Position numbers and translations under genes: made by a program. A stretch of 64,000 nt of DNA from Microvirga terrestris. GTDB lineage: Bacteria > Pseudomonadota > Alphaproteobacteria > Rhizobiales > Beijerinckiaceae. Shown piece after piece: positions 5,824 to 15,641 of the stretch. The stretch is taken from NCBI RefSeq assembly GCF_015694425.1, contig NZ_JADQDN010000013.1, positions 1 to 64,000 on the forward strand. The letters are read 5' to 3'. The notes under the pieces are model-generated. The model ran no database searches. It was not told the origin of the DNA and saw only the letters and a program-made list of their open reading frames with translations. Each line of letters begins with the position of its first letter. Within the stretch, counting starts at the first letter, position 1.

Positions 5824-8661
5824 ATGCGCCAGGTCATTGTGCTCGCGATCATTCCAATGCTCGCCACAACACCGACGCTCGCTGCTCCCGGAGTAACCAC
5901 CGCGAGCGTCAACTTCCGCTCGGGGCCTGGAGCAAACTTCTCCTCCATCCGGACCCTGCCGGCCCGCACCGCCGTCGACATTGGAGATTGTGAAGAATCC
6001 GGCAACTGGTGCGCCGTCAAGGTCGGGAGCCAGAGTGGATTCATCAGTGGCCGCTATCTGCAGGAGAGCAAGGACTCCGATGGGTGGCCTCGTGCCTATG
6101 AGACCGGCAAAGGGCGCATGATTCTCTATCAGCCTCAATTCACTGAGTGGGCCGATTTCAAGATGATCGGAGCCTTGGTGGCGGCTCAATATCTGAAGGC
6201 CCCCGATGCCAATCCGGTCTTTGGCGTCATCGGACTCAAGGGTGCAACCTCCTACGATGAAGATGCCGGCGAAATCGTCATCAGGGACATTTCGGTCACT
6301 CAGATCAACTTCTCAGGGCTGGACCGCGACGACCTGAAGGCGCTTGCGGTGGAGACTGGCAAGCTCCTGCCTGTCGGCCCGATCACCGTGGCCGAAGAGC
6401 GTGTGGCGGCGAGCCTTGCCGAGCAGAAGCGCATGGCAGACGTGGCTGGGCTCAAGGCGGATCCGCCGCGGATCTTCGTCTCGACCACGCCGGCGATCCT
6501 GCTCCAGAGCGACGGGGAGGCTGCCTATGCGCCCGTCAAGGGCAAGACCGGTCTTTCATTCGTCGTTAACACCAATTGGGATCTATTCCGGATCGAGGAG
6601 GGCGGCGCGCTCTACCTGCGTGACGATACCCACTGGTTGACCGCCGGTGCGATCAACGGACCTTGGACGGCGGTGACCGAGCTTCCCCCAATGCTGGCGA
6701 ACCTGCCTGACGATGGCAACTGGGCTGATGCCCGTGGAGCCGTTCCGCCGGAGCCGTATCAAGGCGGTAGGGTTCCAAAAATCATCGTCACGGATACACC
6801 CGCAGAGTTGATCCTTTTCGAAGGTGAACCGGCATTACAAGATGTTCCCAGGACATCGCTGCAATGGGCTTCGAACACCGAGGCAGATGTCTTTTTCGAC
6901 AAGGCTGGAAAGCAATGGTACGTGCTCCTGTCTGGCCGCTGGTTCCGCACAGCCTCACTGGACGGAGCTTGGACGTTCGCCACGCCCGATCTGCCGGCCG
7001 ACTTCCAGAATATTTCCGAGGACGCGCCGTATTTTGCCGTGCGCGTAGCCGTGCCCGGGACGTCGGAAGCTGCCGAGGCGCGGCTCAAGGCCAGCATTCC
7101 CACCACGGCCCGAGTCGAGATGGGCTCGATCATGCCGAAGGTTGCCTATGCGGGCGATGCCCAGTTCGCGCCCATCGAGGCGACTGATCTCTCTTTCGCG
7201 ACCAACACGACCGACACGGTGATCAAGGTTGGCGAGCGGTATTTCCTGCTCCAAGATGGCGTCTGGTTCGTGTCCGACAGCCCGGGCGGCCCATGGCAAC
7301 TCGCCCGTGAGGTGCCGGATGCCATCTACACAATTCCACCCTCGTCGCCGGTCTACAATGTCACCTACGTTCGCGTATACGAAACCGAGCCGGACGCGGT
7401 CTGGTACGGCTACACCATGGGTTACCTGTCCGGCTACTTGGCCTGGGGCACCTATGTGTACGGCACCGGCTGGGCTTATTCACCCTATTGGTACAAATGG
7501 CCGGGAAACTCATATCCTATCTACTATCCACGGCCCGTCACCTGGGGGATTGGAGCCTATTACAACCCGATCCGGGGCATGTACGGCCGCTATGGCTACA
7601 CGTACGGGCCGTATCGGGGAATTGCGGGAACACGGTCCTGGAATCCGGCAACTGGCACCTACGGCCGGGCTGCCGCCGCCTGGGGCCCGCGCGGATCGGC
7701 CAGTTTTGTCGGAGCTTACAACCCGCGCACGGACGGCGCTGGGTATGTCGCCGGCGGCCGCAATGTGTATGGCGCCTGGAAGTCGGCTGGGGTCAGGCGC
7801 GGCTCCGAGTGGGCGCGGGTGACAGCGCGGGACAGCGCTGCCGGTGGCTCAGCACTGCGCTGGAACACGTCGAATGGGCAAGGCTTCATTCGCGAGGGCC
7901 GTCGCGGCGACATCTACGCAGGCCGGGATGGCAACGTCTATCGCAACACCGGCGACGGATGGCAGCGCTTCGACGGAGGTTGGCAGGACGTCGCCCAGCC
8001 GAAGGGAGCGGAGCTTCTCGGGCGCGGCGAAGGCCGCGAGGGCCTCTCGCCGGAAGGACGTGAGCGACTGCAGGAAGGACGGGGAGGCGAGGCGCTTAGA
8101 GGTCTCGCAGGCGCTGGCGCCGCGGGAGCCGCAGGCACTGCCCTTGGCCAGCGGTTGACCACCGGTGGCGAACAGGCCCGCCGAGATCGCACCGAAGGTG
8201 GTAGCCGAGAGCGGGCGCAGGAGCGGGCGGCGCAACGGCCGTCGGGAGAGCGCCAGGTGCAGCAGCGCTCACCTGCTCAACAGCGCCCCACGACGGGATC
8301 CCGCTCGCCACGGCAGGAGCATGCGGAGCCGCCACAGCGCTCGACAGCGCAGCAACGACCGGCGGCACAGGACCGCCAGGTGGCGCAGCAGCGCCCCGCG
8401 ACAAAGCCTCGTCCCACACCGCAGAGAACCGCGCAGCGTCCGGCAGTCAGCCAACAGCTGCCCTCGAATCTGACGCGGGATGTCGAGGCGCGGAACCTTG
8501 GAAACCAGCGCCAGATTGCCAACCGGCAGGCCTATCGGCCGCCATCGACTCAGTTCTCCCGTTCATCGGCGTCCTTCGCCCCTCAACGCAGCTTCGCGCC
8601 ACGGAGTGGGTTCGGCGGCGGCGGCTTCCGCGGCGGGGGCCGTGGCGGTGGTCGTCGTTGA
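5824..8661 (+). CDS. Large secreted SH3-domain protein with repeated beta modules and Arg/Gln-rich tail
   Basis: A 945-residue exported protein with AGGAGGG upstream of the ATG. Signal peptide 1-20; bacterial SH3 domain about 22-80 (VTTASVNFRSGPGANFSSI, NWCAVKVGSQSGFISGRYL). Three tandem modules of about 70 residues follow (about 215-290, 318-390 and 430-495), each with an aromatic-rich ending (HWLTAGAINGPW, RWFRTASLDGAW, VWFVSDSPGGPW). Next come a Tyr/Trp/Pro-rich section (about 500-620), a Gly/Ala hinge (about 745-770), a low-complexity Arg/Gln/Pro tail (about 775-890) and a terminal Gly/Arg run. It starts 130 bp after the secreted protein gene at 5013 and may be expressed with it. A cell-wall-associated role fits the SH3 domain; no catalytic domain is visible. 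Confidence 0.8.
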   Translation: MRQVIVLAIIPMLATTPTLAAPGVTTASVNFRSGPGANFSSIRTLPARTAVDIGDCEESGNWCAVKVGSQSGFISGRYLQESKDSDGWPRAYETGKGRMILYQPQFTEWADFKMIGALVAAQYLKAPDANPVFGVIGLKGATSYDEDAGEIVIRDISVTQINFSGLDRDDLKALAVETGKLLPVGPITVAEERVAASLAEQKRMADVAGLKADPPRIFVSTTPAILLQSDGEAAYAPVKGKTGLSFVVNTNWDLFRIEEGGALYLRDDTHWLTAGAINGPWTAVTELPPMLANLPDDGNWADARGAVPPEPYQGGRVPKIIVTDTPAELILFEGEPALQDVPRTSLQWASNTEADVFFDKAGKQWYVLLSGRWFRTASLDGAWTFATPDLPADFQNISEDAPYFAVRVAVPGTSEAAEARLKASIPTTARVEMGSIMPKVAYAGDAQFAPIEATDLSFATNTTDTVIKVGERYFLLQDGVWFVSDSPGGPWQLAREVPDAIYTIPPSSPVYNVTYVRVYETEPDAVWYGYTMGYLSGYLAWGTYVYGTGWAYSPYWYKWPGNSYPIYYPRPVTWGIGAYYNPIRGMYGRYGYTYGPYRGIAGTRSWNPATGTYGRAAAAWGPRGSASFVGAYNPRTDGAGYVAGGRNVYGAWKSAGVRRGSEWARVTARDSAAGGSALRWNTSNGQGFIREGRRGDIYAGRDGNVYRNTGDGWQRFDGGWQDVAQPKGAELLGRGEGREGLSPEGRERLQEGRGGEALRGLAGAGAAGAAGTALGQRLTTGGEQARRDRTEGGSRERAQERAAQRPSGERQVQQRSPAQQRPTTGSRSPRQEHAEPPQRSTAQQRPAAQDRQVAQQRPATKPRPTPQRTAQRPAVSQQLPSNLTRDVEARNLGNQRQIANRQAYRPPSTQFSRSSASFAPQRSFAPRSGFGGGGFRGGGRGGGRR

Positions 8662-8829
8662 GAGCAATAGTCCTTGTCCGTTCACACTTGGAAGACGCCG
8701 GTACGGTGGCCCAATCCACCATCCTGTCGACATCATTCGAGCAATACGACCGAAGCGGGTCCATCAGGCCGGAAAATCCTGGTTGGAGGGCGTAAGGATC
8801 ACCACCTCGCCTGCTCTGGTGAGAGCGCG

Positions 8830-9458
8830 GGCAGAGCGGCGGGAGCGGGGTGGAACGAGAAGGTTGCATACGGCAGAGAACACGTTGATGAACCTCTGCA
8901 GCCCTCCGGCAGATCGAAAGCCTTGCCTCCCTGTTGTCGTCGGCGAGACGGCAGATGCGAATTCTCCGCCCGAGTTGAACCCGTTTTGCGAGCGGTGTTC
9001 GACATCCGGCATGACCTGACGTCGGGCGGCTGCATAGGAGCCGAGCTTGTCCGTGATCATTCGCCGGGGTGCGCAGCCTTGCTTCCGCAAGAGCCGTTTC
9101 AGCACGCATTTGGCGGCTTTGGTGTCGCGTCGGCTCTGGACGATCCCATTGAGAGCATAGCCGTCGTGGTCAACCGCCCGCCACAACCAGTGTTTCTGGC
9201 CCGAGATTGTGACCATGACTTCGTCGAGATACCAGATGTCACGACGGTTCGGTCTTTTTCGCCTGAGGCGGCGAGCGTACCCCGGCCCGAACTTCAGCGC
9301 TCAGCGGCGGACAGTTTCTTAGGACACGAGAATGCCCCGCTCGAGCAACGTCTCCTCGACCAGCCGCAGGCTCAACGGGACCCTGAAGTAGAGCCAGACC
9401 GCGTGGGCGACACTCTTGGGGGAAAGCGGTGGCGTTTGTAGCTGACGGACTTGAGCAT
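8830..9458 (-). pseudogene. IS6-family transposase remnant
   Basis: From ATG 9458 the frame starts MLKSVSYKRHRFPP, then shifts. The next frame reads SVAHAVWLYFRVPLSLRLVEETLLERGILVS-stop-ETVRR-stop-ALKFGPGYARRLRRKRP and then continues into RRDIWYLDEVMVTISGQKHWLWRAVDHDGY, typical of IS6/IS26-like DDE transposases. Later DTKAAK, MITDKLGSYAAARR and MPDVEHRS are recognisable, followed by two more frame changes around RAENSHLP and QGFRSAGGLQRF. Similarity fades near 8830, before the usual C-terminus. At least three frameshifts and two nonsense codons make it inactive. Terminal repeats are not recognisable. Confidence 0.8.
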
Positions 9459-9534
9459 GCCAGCCCCACTACACACGTCATTCTGATATCCTAGTTAACG
9501 TGACAACACAATCATTAGCGCCTCGCTGATGTGC

Positions 9535-10332
9535 CTAACTCCCCCCATCGATTTGTTGGCCAATCAATGCGATGGCGCGCTGGTAGACCGAAGCGGCATT
9601 CCACGCTTGGATCACGCTGAAGTTGGCTTCGCCGGGCTGGTAGCCTGCGCCCGCGCGCCAGCCATGGGCCTTCAGGAAATTGGCCGTCGCGGCAAGTGCA
9701 TCGGGTGCATTGTTGAGATCTCCGCCGGTGCCGTAGTTCAGGATGCTTTTGGGCAAGAACTGGGTCTGGCCGATCTCCCCGTGCATGGATCCGCGCGTGC
9801 CCGCCGAGAGAATGCCACGGTCGATCAGGGTCAAAGTGGCGTAGAGCTGATCGGTAAAGAAAGCCGAACGGCGGCAGTCATAGGCGAGTGTTGTTACAGC
9901 CGACAGAGTGTTCTGGTTCCCGCGCTGCCGCCCGAAGGCTGTCTCCATGCCCCAGATAGCAATGAGCGGTCCCGGCGGGACGCCGAAGCGTTGCTCGAGA
10001 GATGCGAAGAGCGCCGCCTCGGACTGCTTGAGAGCATGCCCGCGCGCTACAATGGTGGAAGCCCCCCTTTTGGCGAGGAACTGATCCAACGACAAACGGA
10101 AGCTGCGCTGGCCGCGATCGGCCGCAATCGTTGCTGACGCATAGGTCGTATCCAGGAGAGCTGCAACCGCCTTTGCGCTTACGCCCTTTGCTCTAGCTTC
10201 ATCGGCGAATTGCTGCTTCCAGACGTCGAAGCCAGCTGCCGTGCTGCCGCATTTTGCTGCGCGTGCTGTGTCGATTACTCCCGCGACCAACAAGCCAACG
10301 ATGGAGATGGTCCCGAATCTTCTCGTAAGCAT
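9535..10332 (-). CDS. Lytic murein transglycosylase, MltB-like (SLT_2)
   Basis: A 265-residue exported protein that would cleave peptidoglycan glycan strands to 1,6-anhydro products. It has a leader (GTISIVGLLVAGVIDTARA) and then a family SLT_2 domain. The catalytic Glu is visible as E130 in IAIWGMETAFGRQRG. Further family motifs are QTQFLPKSILNYGTGGDLNNAPDALAATANFLKAHGW, ending near residue 235. A peptidoglycan-binding domain sometimes fused C-terminally is absent. The stop is 77 bp from the IS6 remnant. Confidence 0.85.
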   Translation of the reverse strand: MLTRRFGTISIVGLLVAGVIDTARAAKCGSTAAGFDVWKQQFADEARAKGVSAKAVAALLDTTYASATIAADRGQRSFRLSLDQFLAKRGASTIVARGHALKQSEAALFASLEQRFGVPPGPLIAIWGMETAFGRQRGNQNTLSAVTTLAYDCRRSAFFTDQLYATLTLIDRGILSAGTRGSMHGEIGQTQFLPKSILNYGTGGDLNNAPDALAATANFLKAHGWRAGAGYQPGEANFSVIQAWNAASVYQRAIALIGQQIDGGS

Positions 10333-10495
10333 TGGTGAGCCCTTTCAGATCCATTGCGCAAAGCGATAGGCTAAGACGCCATCTCGACCATGATGAGGCA
10401 AGTCCCTGACCCAGTGCTTGCTGCATCAGCCGAGACTCTCGCTGCAGGGAATGGTGAGGATATCTCATCAAGCCGATGTGAAGGTACATTGGGCT

Positions 10496-11365
10496 TCAAT
10501 CGGTGCTGATGGCGCCCAAGCCGAAGCCAGTCTTGCTCTTAGTGATCCATATCTCTCCTTCACCCAGCATCATCCCTTTGTCTCGGACGAAAACGGTCTC
10601 AAAGGTGGATCTTGCAGCCACCTCGCGAAGGCGCTGGCTCAGCATCGCATCCTTGGCCGCAATAAGCTGCTCGCGGTTGCGGATCATCCGCTTGGCCTTG
10701 CGTGTGATCGATATGGGATAATGAGTAACCCGGGCGAGAAGTTGGATGTCGCCGGATCGGAAGGCAGCCTTGACGCGCCTGAAGCTGTAATAGGCAGCAA
10801 GAGGATCAAAGTTCAGATTCCTGTAGCTCGCCTCGACCTCGAATGACAGCTTCGGCCTGGAAAACTCTGCATCCGGAGCTTTTTCGGGCAAGTCCATCGA
10901 GCGACGCAGCTCCCGCCCAAGGAGGCTCAAGGCTCTGTGTCGATCATAGAGCGTCTGTAGCTTAGGCTCACGGGCCTGTGCTGTTCCGTTTGCGAGGGAC
11001 CCCGTGATCTCCGGATCTACTGCGGTCTTGTCGGCTCCGGCATACTGCCCCTTGCTCGAGAACGAGCTCGCTGCCAGCTCACCAGAAAGCTCGTTGCTGA
11101 CAATCCAAGTCCGCTCCTCCACTTCGGCCAGAACCTGCTCGTGCGAGGGCCGAAAGCCAGGACCTCTAGCGATGTCATCGGGCAGGGCCTGTAAGACCTC
11201 CTGCGGTTTGATGCCCTTAGGCTCGTTGGCCGGAACTCGCGGATCGACCTTGTAGGTCCTGCCATAGATCGTGACGAAGAAAGGGGAAGCCTGGGCGGGG
11301 ACTATGCAAAGAAGAGCCAGTAGATATCCGGAAAATCCGATAACCTTCACTTTGAAGCGAGCCAT
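10496..11365 (-). CDS. Hypothetical secreted protein
   Basis: A 289-residue protein with a signal peptide (VKVIGFSGYLLALLCIVPAQA|SPFFVTIYG) and a mostly charged, helical remainder with many Arg/Lys and no cysteine pairs. The ATG at 11365 is chosen because GGAGG lies 5 nt before it; another in-frame ATG lies 18 bp upstream. A direct-repeat motif copy (11592-11628) lies 226 bp upstream, pointing at it. I do not recognise the family; the segment FYGRTYKVDPRVPANEP type start suggests a small N-terminal beta domain. Confidence 0.6.
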   Translation of the reverse strand: MARFKVKVIGFSGYLLALLCIVPAQASPFFVTIYGRTYKVDPRVPANEPKGIKPQEVLQALPDDIARGPGFRPSHEQVLAEVEERTWIVSNELSGELAASSFSSKGQYAGADKTAVDPEITGSLANGTAQAREPKLQTLYDRHRALSLLGRELRRSMDLPEKAPDAEFSRPKLSFEVEASYRNLNFDPLAAYYSFRRVKAAFRSGDIQLLARVTHYPISITRKAKRMIRNREQLIAAKDAMLSQRLREVAARSTFETVFVRDKGMMLGEGEIWITKSKTGFGLGAISTD

Positions 11366-12403
11366 GGTCGCCTCCATTCCCAAGTTCTAACAATGTGCCG
11401 ACGCCGCTGGCGTAACTCGAAGCTGTACATTCGTCCGGCCCACATCGATAAGCACCAGAACGGCCGAGAAAAGTGCTGGGACGACGCGAGGCACTGCCAA
11501 TATTATAGATAGAACTCGCATCGTGCGCGCTCATCTGCTAGGGTTGATTGACTGGCGCGACATCTCATCGTAGGCCCCCTGATCAGAATTTCTTGACAGG
11601 TTAGGACAATCCCTTGTCCTTTCGAGACCGACGCTTGCAAATCTCTTCAATCCTGAAGGAGAGCCTCGTATTGATCGTCTCGCTTGCCAGCCTCGTGCCA
11701 AGCACGCACGTTGCACTGAGAAAGAATGGGACCAATCAAGTGTCGTAGAACCATAATGTTCGCGAGGTCTCACCGGAGCGCCCTTTTGGTCCTGTAAAGA
11801 GTCCTCATGAATACATATGCGCGGCCCGTGTGGCTGGCAAACGATTCAAGCAGAGCTAGATTTATAGAGGCGGGTCTCCAGAGGGTTCAGGCTATGGCAA
11901 CAACAGTATTGTTGATGACACTGCTGACAGGACAAAATTATACCGTCGTTGCTGAGTATGACATAGCGCAAGCTCGCGAAGCCGCGGCGCAAGTACACCA
12001 GAAGGTCCTTCTGGCAAACTCAATCACCGTTGCTTACAGCTGCTCTCCTAAAGCGGGTTCCCGTTAAGGGACAGCTTGAAGGTGTCCGCGACACACGGTC
12101 GTGGAAAGAGGAACTTACAGGTTTTCAGGTACAAAGTGGCTTGCGATAAGACGGCTTCAGCATGAATTGGGTGTCAAAGGAATATGGGAGTCGCAGAAGG
12201 CACGTCCAAGACCCTGCTGTCAGCGCTTCAACAGGAGAGGTCGAGCAGTCGGATGTTTGAGGAGCAATACTCGGCACCACCAGATGAGCGCAAGAGCGGC
12301 CAGACAAAGGCTGAAGTGACGGGGAGTATGTTAGGGCATAAGGGCTTCGGTCATTAGGTTATTGCCGGGTGGTTGAACTGCTCAGACAATGGGAGGCCAA
12401 GAA
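11366..12403. other. Long intergenic region, one regulatory motif
   Basis: About 1 kb without a convincing gene. A frame at 11807-12067 (86 codons) has a weak ribosome site and no recognisable product. The motif at 11592-11628 is the only structured element I support. Confidence 0.45.
11592..11628 (-). promoter_or_regulatory. 37-bp direct-repeat motif, copy 8
   Basis: Minus strand: GTCTCGAAAGGACAAG, spacer GGATT, GTCCTAACCTGTCAAG. The second half differs from the first half of copy 1 at one base of 16. It lies 226 bp before the secreted protein gene starting at 11365. Confidence 0.55.
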
Positions 12404-12535
12404 ATGCTGAGCAAACGCCTCGCCGCGTTGAACATCACAATGTATGATGCGTTGGAGGCAAATAAGTTAAGCCTCAGAAGTCGCGCTGGATGCGCAGACG
12501 GCCTTCCCACGTATCTTCCGATCCGGTTGCGCTGA
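12404..12535 (+). CDS. Possible 43-residue ORF overlapping the porin 3' end
   Basis: ATG at 12404 is preceded by a strong GGGAGG site at 7 nt. The product starts MLSKRLAALNITMYDALEAN, plausible for a real short protein, but then runs antisense into the porin 3' end, where the reading becomes unremarkable. It may be a truncated remnant of a longer gene. Low confidence. Confidence 0.25.
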   Translation: MLSKRLAALNITMYDALEANKLSLRSRAGCADGLPTYLPIRLR

Positions 12536-13910
12536 AAGTGCCAGTCGGCGCGCCAGTGGCATCCGCCACAGGGATGGCAACGCGTCCCTGTGGATCGACC
12601 CTGATGTAGAGCGCCTCAACGCCGATGAGGAAGCCTTCTACCGGTGTCCATATCACGTTGGCGCCGACACGGTACTCATTGAAATCAACGAGCCCTGTGG
12701 TTGCGCCTGCTGTCCCGGCCGAGATTGTTGCGGCAGTCGCTGGAATTGCATATTGCGCAACCCCTGGTGCATCGAAGCGCATCCAGGATCCGAAGATGTT
12801 CGTCTGGATAGTCGGCGTCCAGTTATGATTGATGCCGCCCGCAATGCCATAGGCCTTGTTGGTCTTGAAATCGCCTGTCAGGGGATCGACGAACGCGTCC
12901 GCGAAAGGAAGCCCAAGCGGGCCGGCGCTGATGAATGCATTGCCAATAGAGCCCGTCTGGCCGGCATTGATGTAGCCGGCGGCACCGTCCGTATATGTCG
13001 CTGAGATCCATCCCGTATCCCCCGTGCCGAGGAATGGCAGATTGGCATAGGCATATGCGCCGACTGCGAAGCCATAATCCGTGTCGGCATACGCAGGATA
13101 GGGTAGGCCTGTGATCGGATTAATCACAGGCACCACCACGCCATCGACCGTGGTGAGGCCAGATGCGACATCGCGGATCTGATGCAGGGCGCCGGACAGC
13201 TGAGCGCCACCCCAGGTTCCCGTGTAGCGAATATTGGCGACAACATCCGGCATGCGCTCGCCGCCATATGTGAACGCTATCGGAGCAAGGGTAGGAGAGG
13301 TCGCGCCGACACCGAACAGCGGAAAGTCGAATTCATTATTGACCCAGCGTCCTTCTTCAAGCGACAGGGTAGCAGAAAAGCCGTTGCCGAACGAGAACGT
13401 ATAGGCGAGCAGGTTCACTTCGGCGTTTGAAGGATCGTCAAAACGCAAATCACCAAAGTTTGGGGCTGGCAGATCCGGGTTCGTGAAGAAGGAAACCGTA
13501 CGGCCTGCGGTCAATCCGCCGAACTGGATGAAGGCTTGAGCAATGTTGGGGCTCGTGGAGGCGGAGCCATATGCACCGGTGTTGCGAGTCATTTCCATTC
13601 GGATATAGGTGCGCAGAAGGCCATAGGCCGTGGCGGTGCGGCTGTCGAGATTCACACGCCCCCGGGCGCGGAAGCCGATTGCATTGTCAGCCCGGTCATA
13701 CGGCTCAAGGTAGAGGTATTCGGCGCGAACCCGGCCGCTAACACGGAGGCAGGTCTCGGTGCCCGGAATGTAGAAGAAGCCGGTGCCATAGGTGGAGCAG
13801 ATACGGACAAAGTCTACCGGAGCCGCCTTGGCCACCGGCAGGTCGGCCGCCTGTGCTCCGCTGGTCATGATCGCCACGCACCCAAGCAACAGACTTCTGA
13901 CAGACCACAT
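12474..13910 (-). CDS. Outer-membrane porin (alphaproteobacterial Porin_2 type)
   Basis: A 478-residue precursor. The leader [21 protein letters not shown] is followed by the typical mature N-terminus [43 protein letters not shown], with the conserved cysteine pair. The rest alternates beta strands and Gly/Ala/Tyr-rich loops and ends in a C-terminal phenylalanine (QRDF) required for outer-membrane insertion. It should form a trimeric diffusion channel. The start at 13910 is set by the signal peptide and a GGAG about 9 nt upstream. The frame extends 23 codons further upstream without need. Confidence 0.88.
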   Translation of the reverse strand: [478 protein letters not shown]

Positions 13911-14063
13911 GGCACAAGCTCCAAGGCTGGGCTTAGTCATATTGATGATTAATTGTGCAGGTTGGCGAATAACCGTCAAGCAAGCTTGGGGGACGAAAAC
14001 CTGCCATACCGCAATTGACGTCCGATGTTGCCAAATGGCACCAGTTCGGCAGGCGGTGAATCT

Positions 14064-15632
14064 TCAACTCAAGAGAACCTGAACGGCAATAATCTTGACG
14101 ATAGTCATGCTTGGGAAGCAAATTGCATAACCAATGTCCGTTCTCTCGGTAGGAGCCAAGCGTCCCGCGGCAACGACAATGGCGGGATTGCCCGTCGAGC
14201 CGGCGCAGACGCCGAGCAGATCGTCGAAGGGAATACGAAGAAGGTATCCGATTACCAGCACGATCAGAACGAGAGTGAGCAGCACAGCTGCGCCTCCAAG
14301 AAGGATCTGGATTCCATTGGTGGCGACGGTCTGGACGAAGGGGCCGCCGGCGCCGATGGCAACCGCGCCGATGAACACCGACAGGCCAAGGTTGCGCAGA
14401 ACCAGATTGGCGACCACCGGTATTTTCCAGCCGAGCGGCCCTGTGCGACCGAGCCAGCCCAAGATGAGCGCCATGACGAGCGGCCCGCCGGCGACGCCAA
14501 GGCTGAAGGTGCCGCCTCCCGGCAGAGGCACAGGGATCATACCGAGGAGAAGCCCGAGCGCGATCCCGACGCCAATTGATACGAAAGACAGTTCGGCATT
14601 GCCCTTAATGCTGTCGCCGAAATGTCGCTGCACTTCGGTCTTCCGGTCCGAAGGTACTGCAGCCACGAGCAGATCACCGAACTCAAGCGTCATGTCGGAG
14701 GAGGCGATAAGGTCGACGTCGCCCCGGCGGATGTGCGAAATGACGACCGGAAAATCGGGAAGCGGGATCTCCCGCACATTCTTGCCGACGAAGGCAGCCT
14801 TCGAAACGTAGACACGCACAACATCGAAATTGGCGCGATCACGGCTTATGCGCCCTGGTTCCTCGTGTCCCATAGCTGTCTTTGCCTGCTCGATGCTTGT
14901 TGGGTTTCCGACCAGCAGCAATCCATCGCCTTCGTGTAATCTCATCCCGGCAACGGGCGGCGCGTTTACATGGTGCTGGCGCACCGCAACGATCTTGATG
15001 TCGGACGGCAAGGTCGCGGAAATATCTTCGACTGTCTGATCCTCGCAATTCGACTCGAGTGTCAGCTCCGCGACCCGAACATTTTGCAAAGGCGCCTTGA
15101 ATATCGGTTTGACCCAAGCCGTCATGACGGTCATCAAGACAATCGGTCCGATGACGCCGAAAGGATAGGATACGGAATAGCCGATTGCCGGATCCTGATT
15201 GCCCGCTGCCGCCAGGGCTGCCTGCAGCGTCGGCGTGCTTGTGCCGGAACCAGCGAACAGCCCGGCTGCAGTCGCCAGCGAGATACCGAGGGGAGAGGCA
15301 AGCGCCATCGCGACAAAAAGCGAGGCGATCACGGCAACGGCCGCCAGGGCGATGTACTTGATGCCAGGACCGCGCAGGCTTGAGAAGAACTGAGGTCCAT
15401 ATTGAATGCCGACGCCGTAGACGAACATCACGAGACCGAGGGTGCCGACCAATCCCGGAGGCGCTGCTTTTGGAGCGATGGCGCCGATGATGAGACCGGT
15501 GAACAGCACGGCGCCTGCGCCGAAGGAAACGCCGGCAACCGAAATCTGTCCTATCGCATAGCCGGTGGCGATGGCGAGGAACAGCGCCAGCAAGGGTGAG
15601 GCTTCAAGCAATGTGCGGAGAAAATCGAGCAT
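14064..15632 (-). CDS. AspT/YidE-family exchanger (aspartate:alanine antiporter family)
   Basis: A 522-residue membrane protein with two clusters of transmembrane segments (about 1-180 and 370-522), each containing a Gly/Ser-rich signature (GSGTSTPTLQAAL and CAGSTGNPAIVVAA). Between them are two TrkA-C-like domains (about 190-280 and 290-365; MRLHEGDGLLLVG, LEFGDLLVAAVP). This layout is that of the AAE transporters, which exchange organic or amino-acid anions. Its stop lies after, and its start 9 bp downstream of, pflA, so it is likely in the pfl operon. Substrate is inferred only: a fermentation anion or amino acid. Confidence 0.82.
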   Translation of the reverse strand: MLDFLRTLLEASPLLALFLAIATGYAIGQISVAGVSFGAGAVLFTGLIIGAIAPKAAPPGLVGTLGLVMFVYGVGIQYGPQFFSSLRGPGIKYIALAAVAVIASLFVAMALASPLGISLATAAGLFAGSGTSTPTLQAALAAAGNQDPAIGYSVSYPFGVIGPIVLMTVMTAWVKPIFKAPLQNVRVAELTLESNCEDQTVEDISATLPSDIKIVAVRQHHVNAPPVAGMRLHEGDGLLLVGNPTSIEQAKTAMGHEEPGRISRDRANFDVVRVYVSKAAFVGKNVREIPLPDFPVVISHIRRGDVDLIASSDMTLEFGDLLVAAVPSDRKTEVQRHFGDSIKGNAELSFVSIGVGIALGLLLGMIPVPLPGGGTFSLGVAGGPLVMALILGWLGRTGPLGWKIPVVANLVLRNLGLSVFIGAVAIGAGGPFVQTVATNGIQILLGGAAVLLTLVLIVLVIGYLLRIPFDDLLGVCAGSTGNPAIVVAAGRLAPTERTDIGYAICFPSMTIVKIIAVQVLLS

Positions 15633-15641
15633 CGGTTTCCC

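Noticed and set aside
11807..12067. 86-codon frame on the plus strand
   Set aside because: Weak ribosome site and no recognisable features; left as intergenic.
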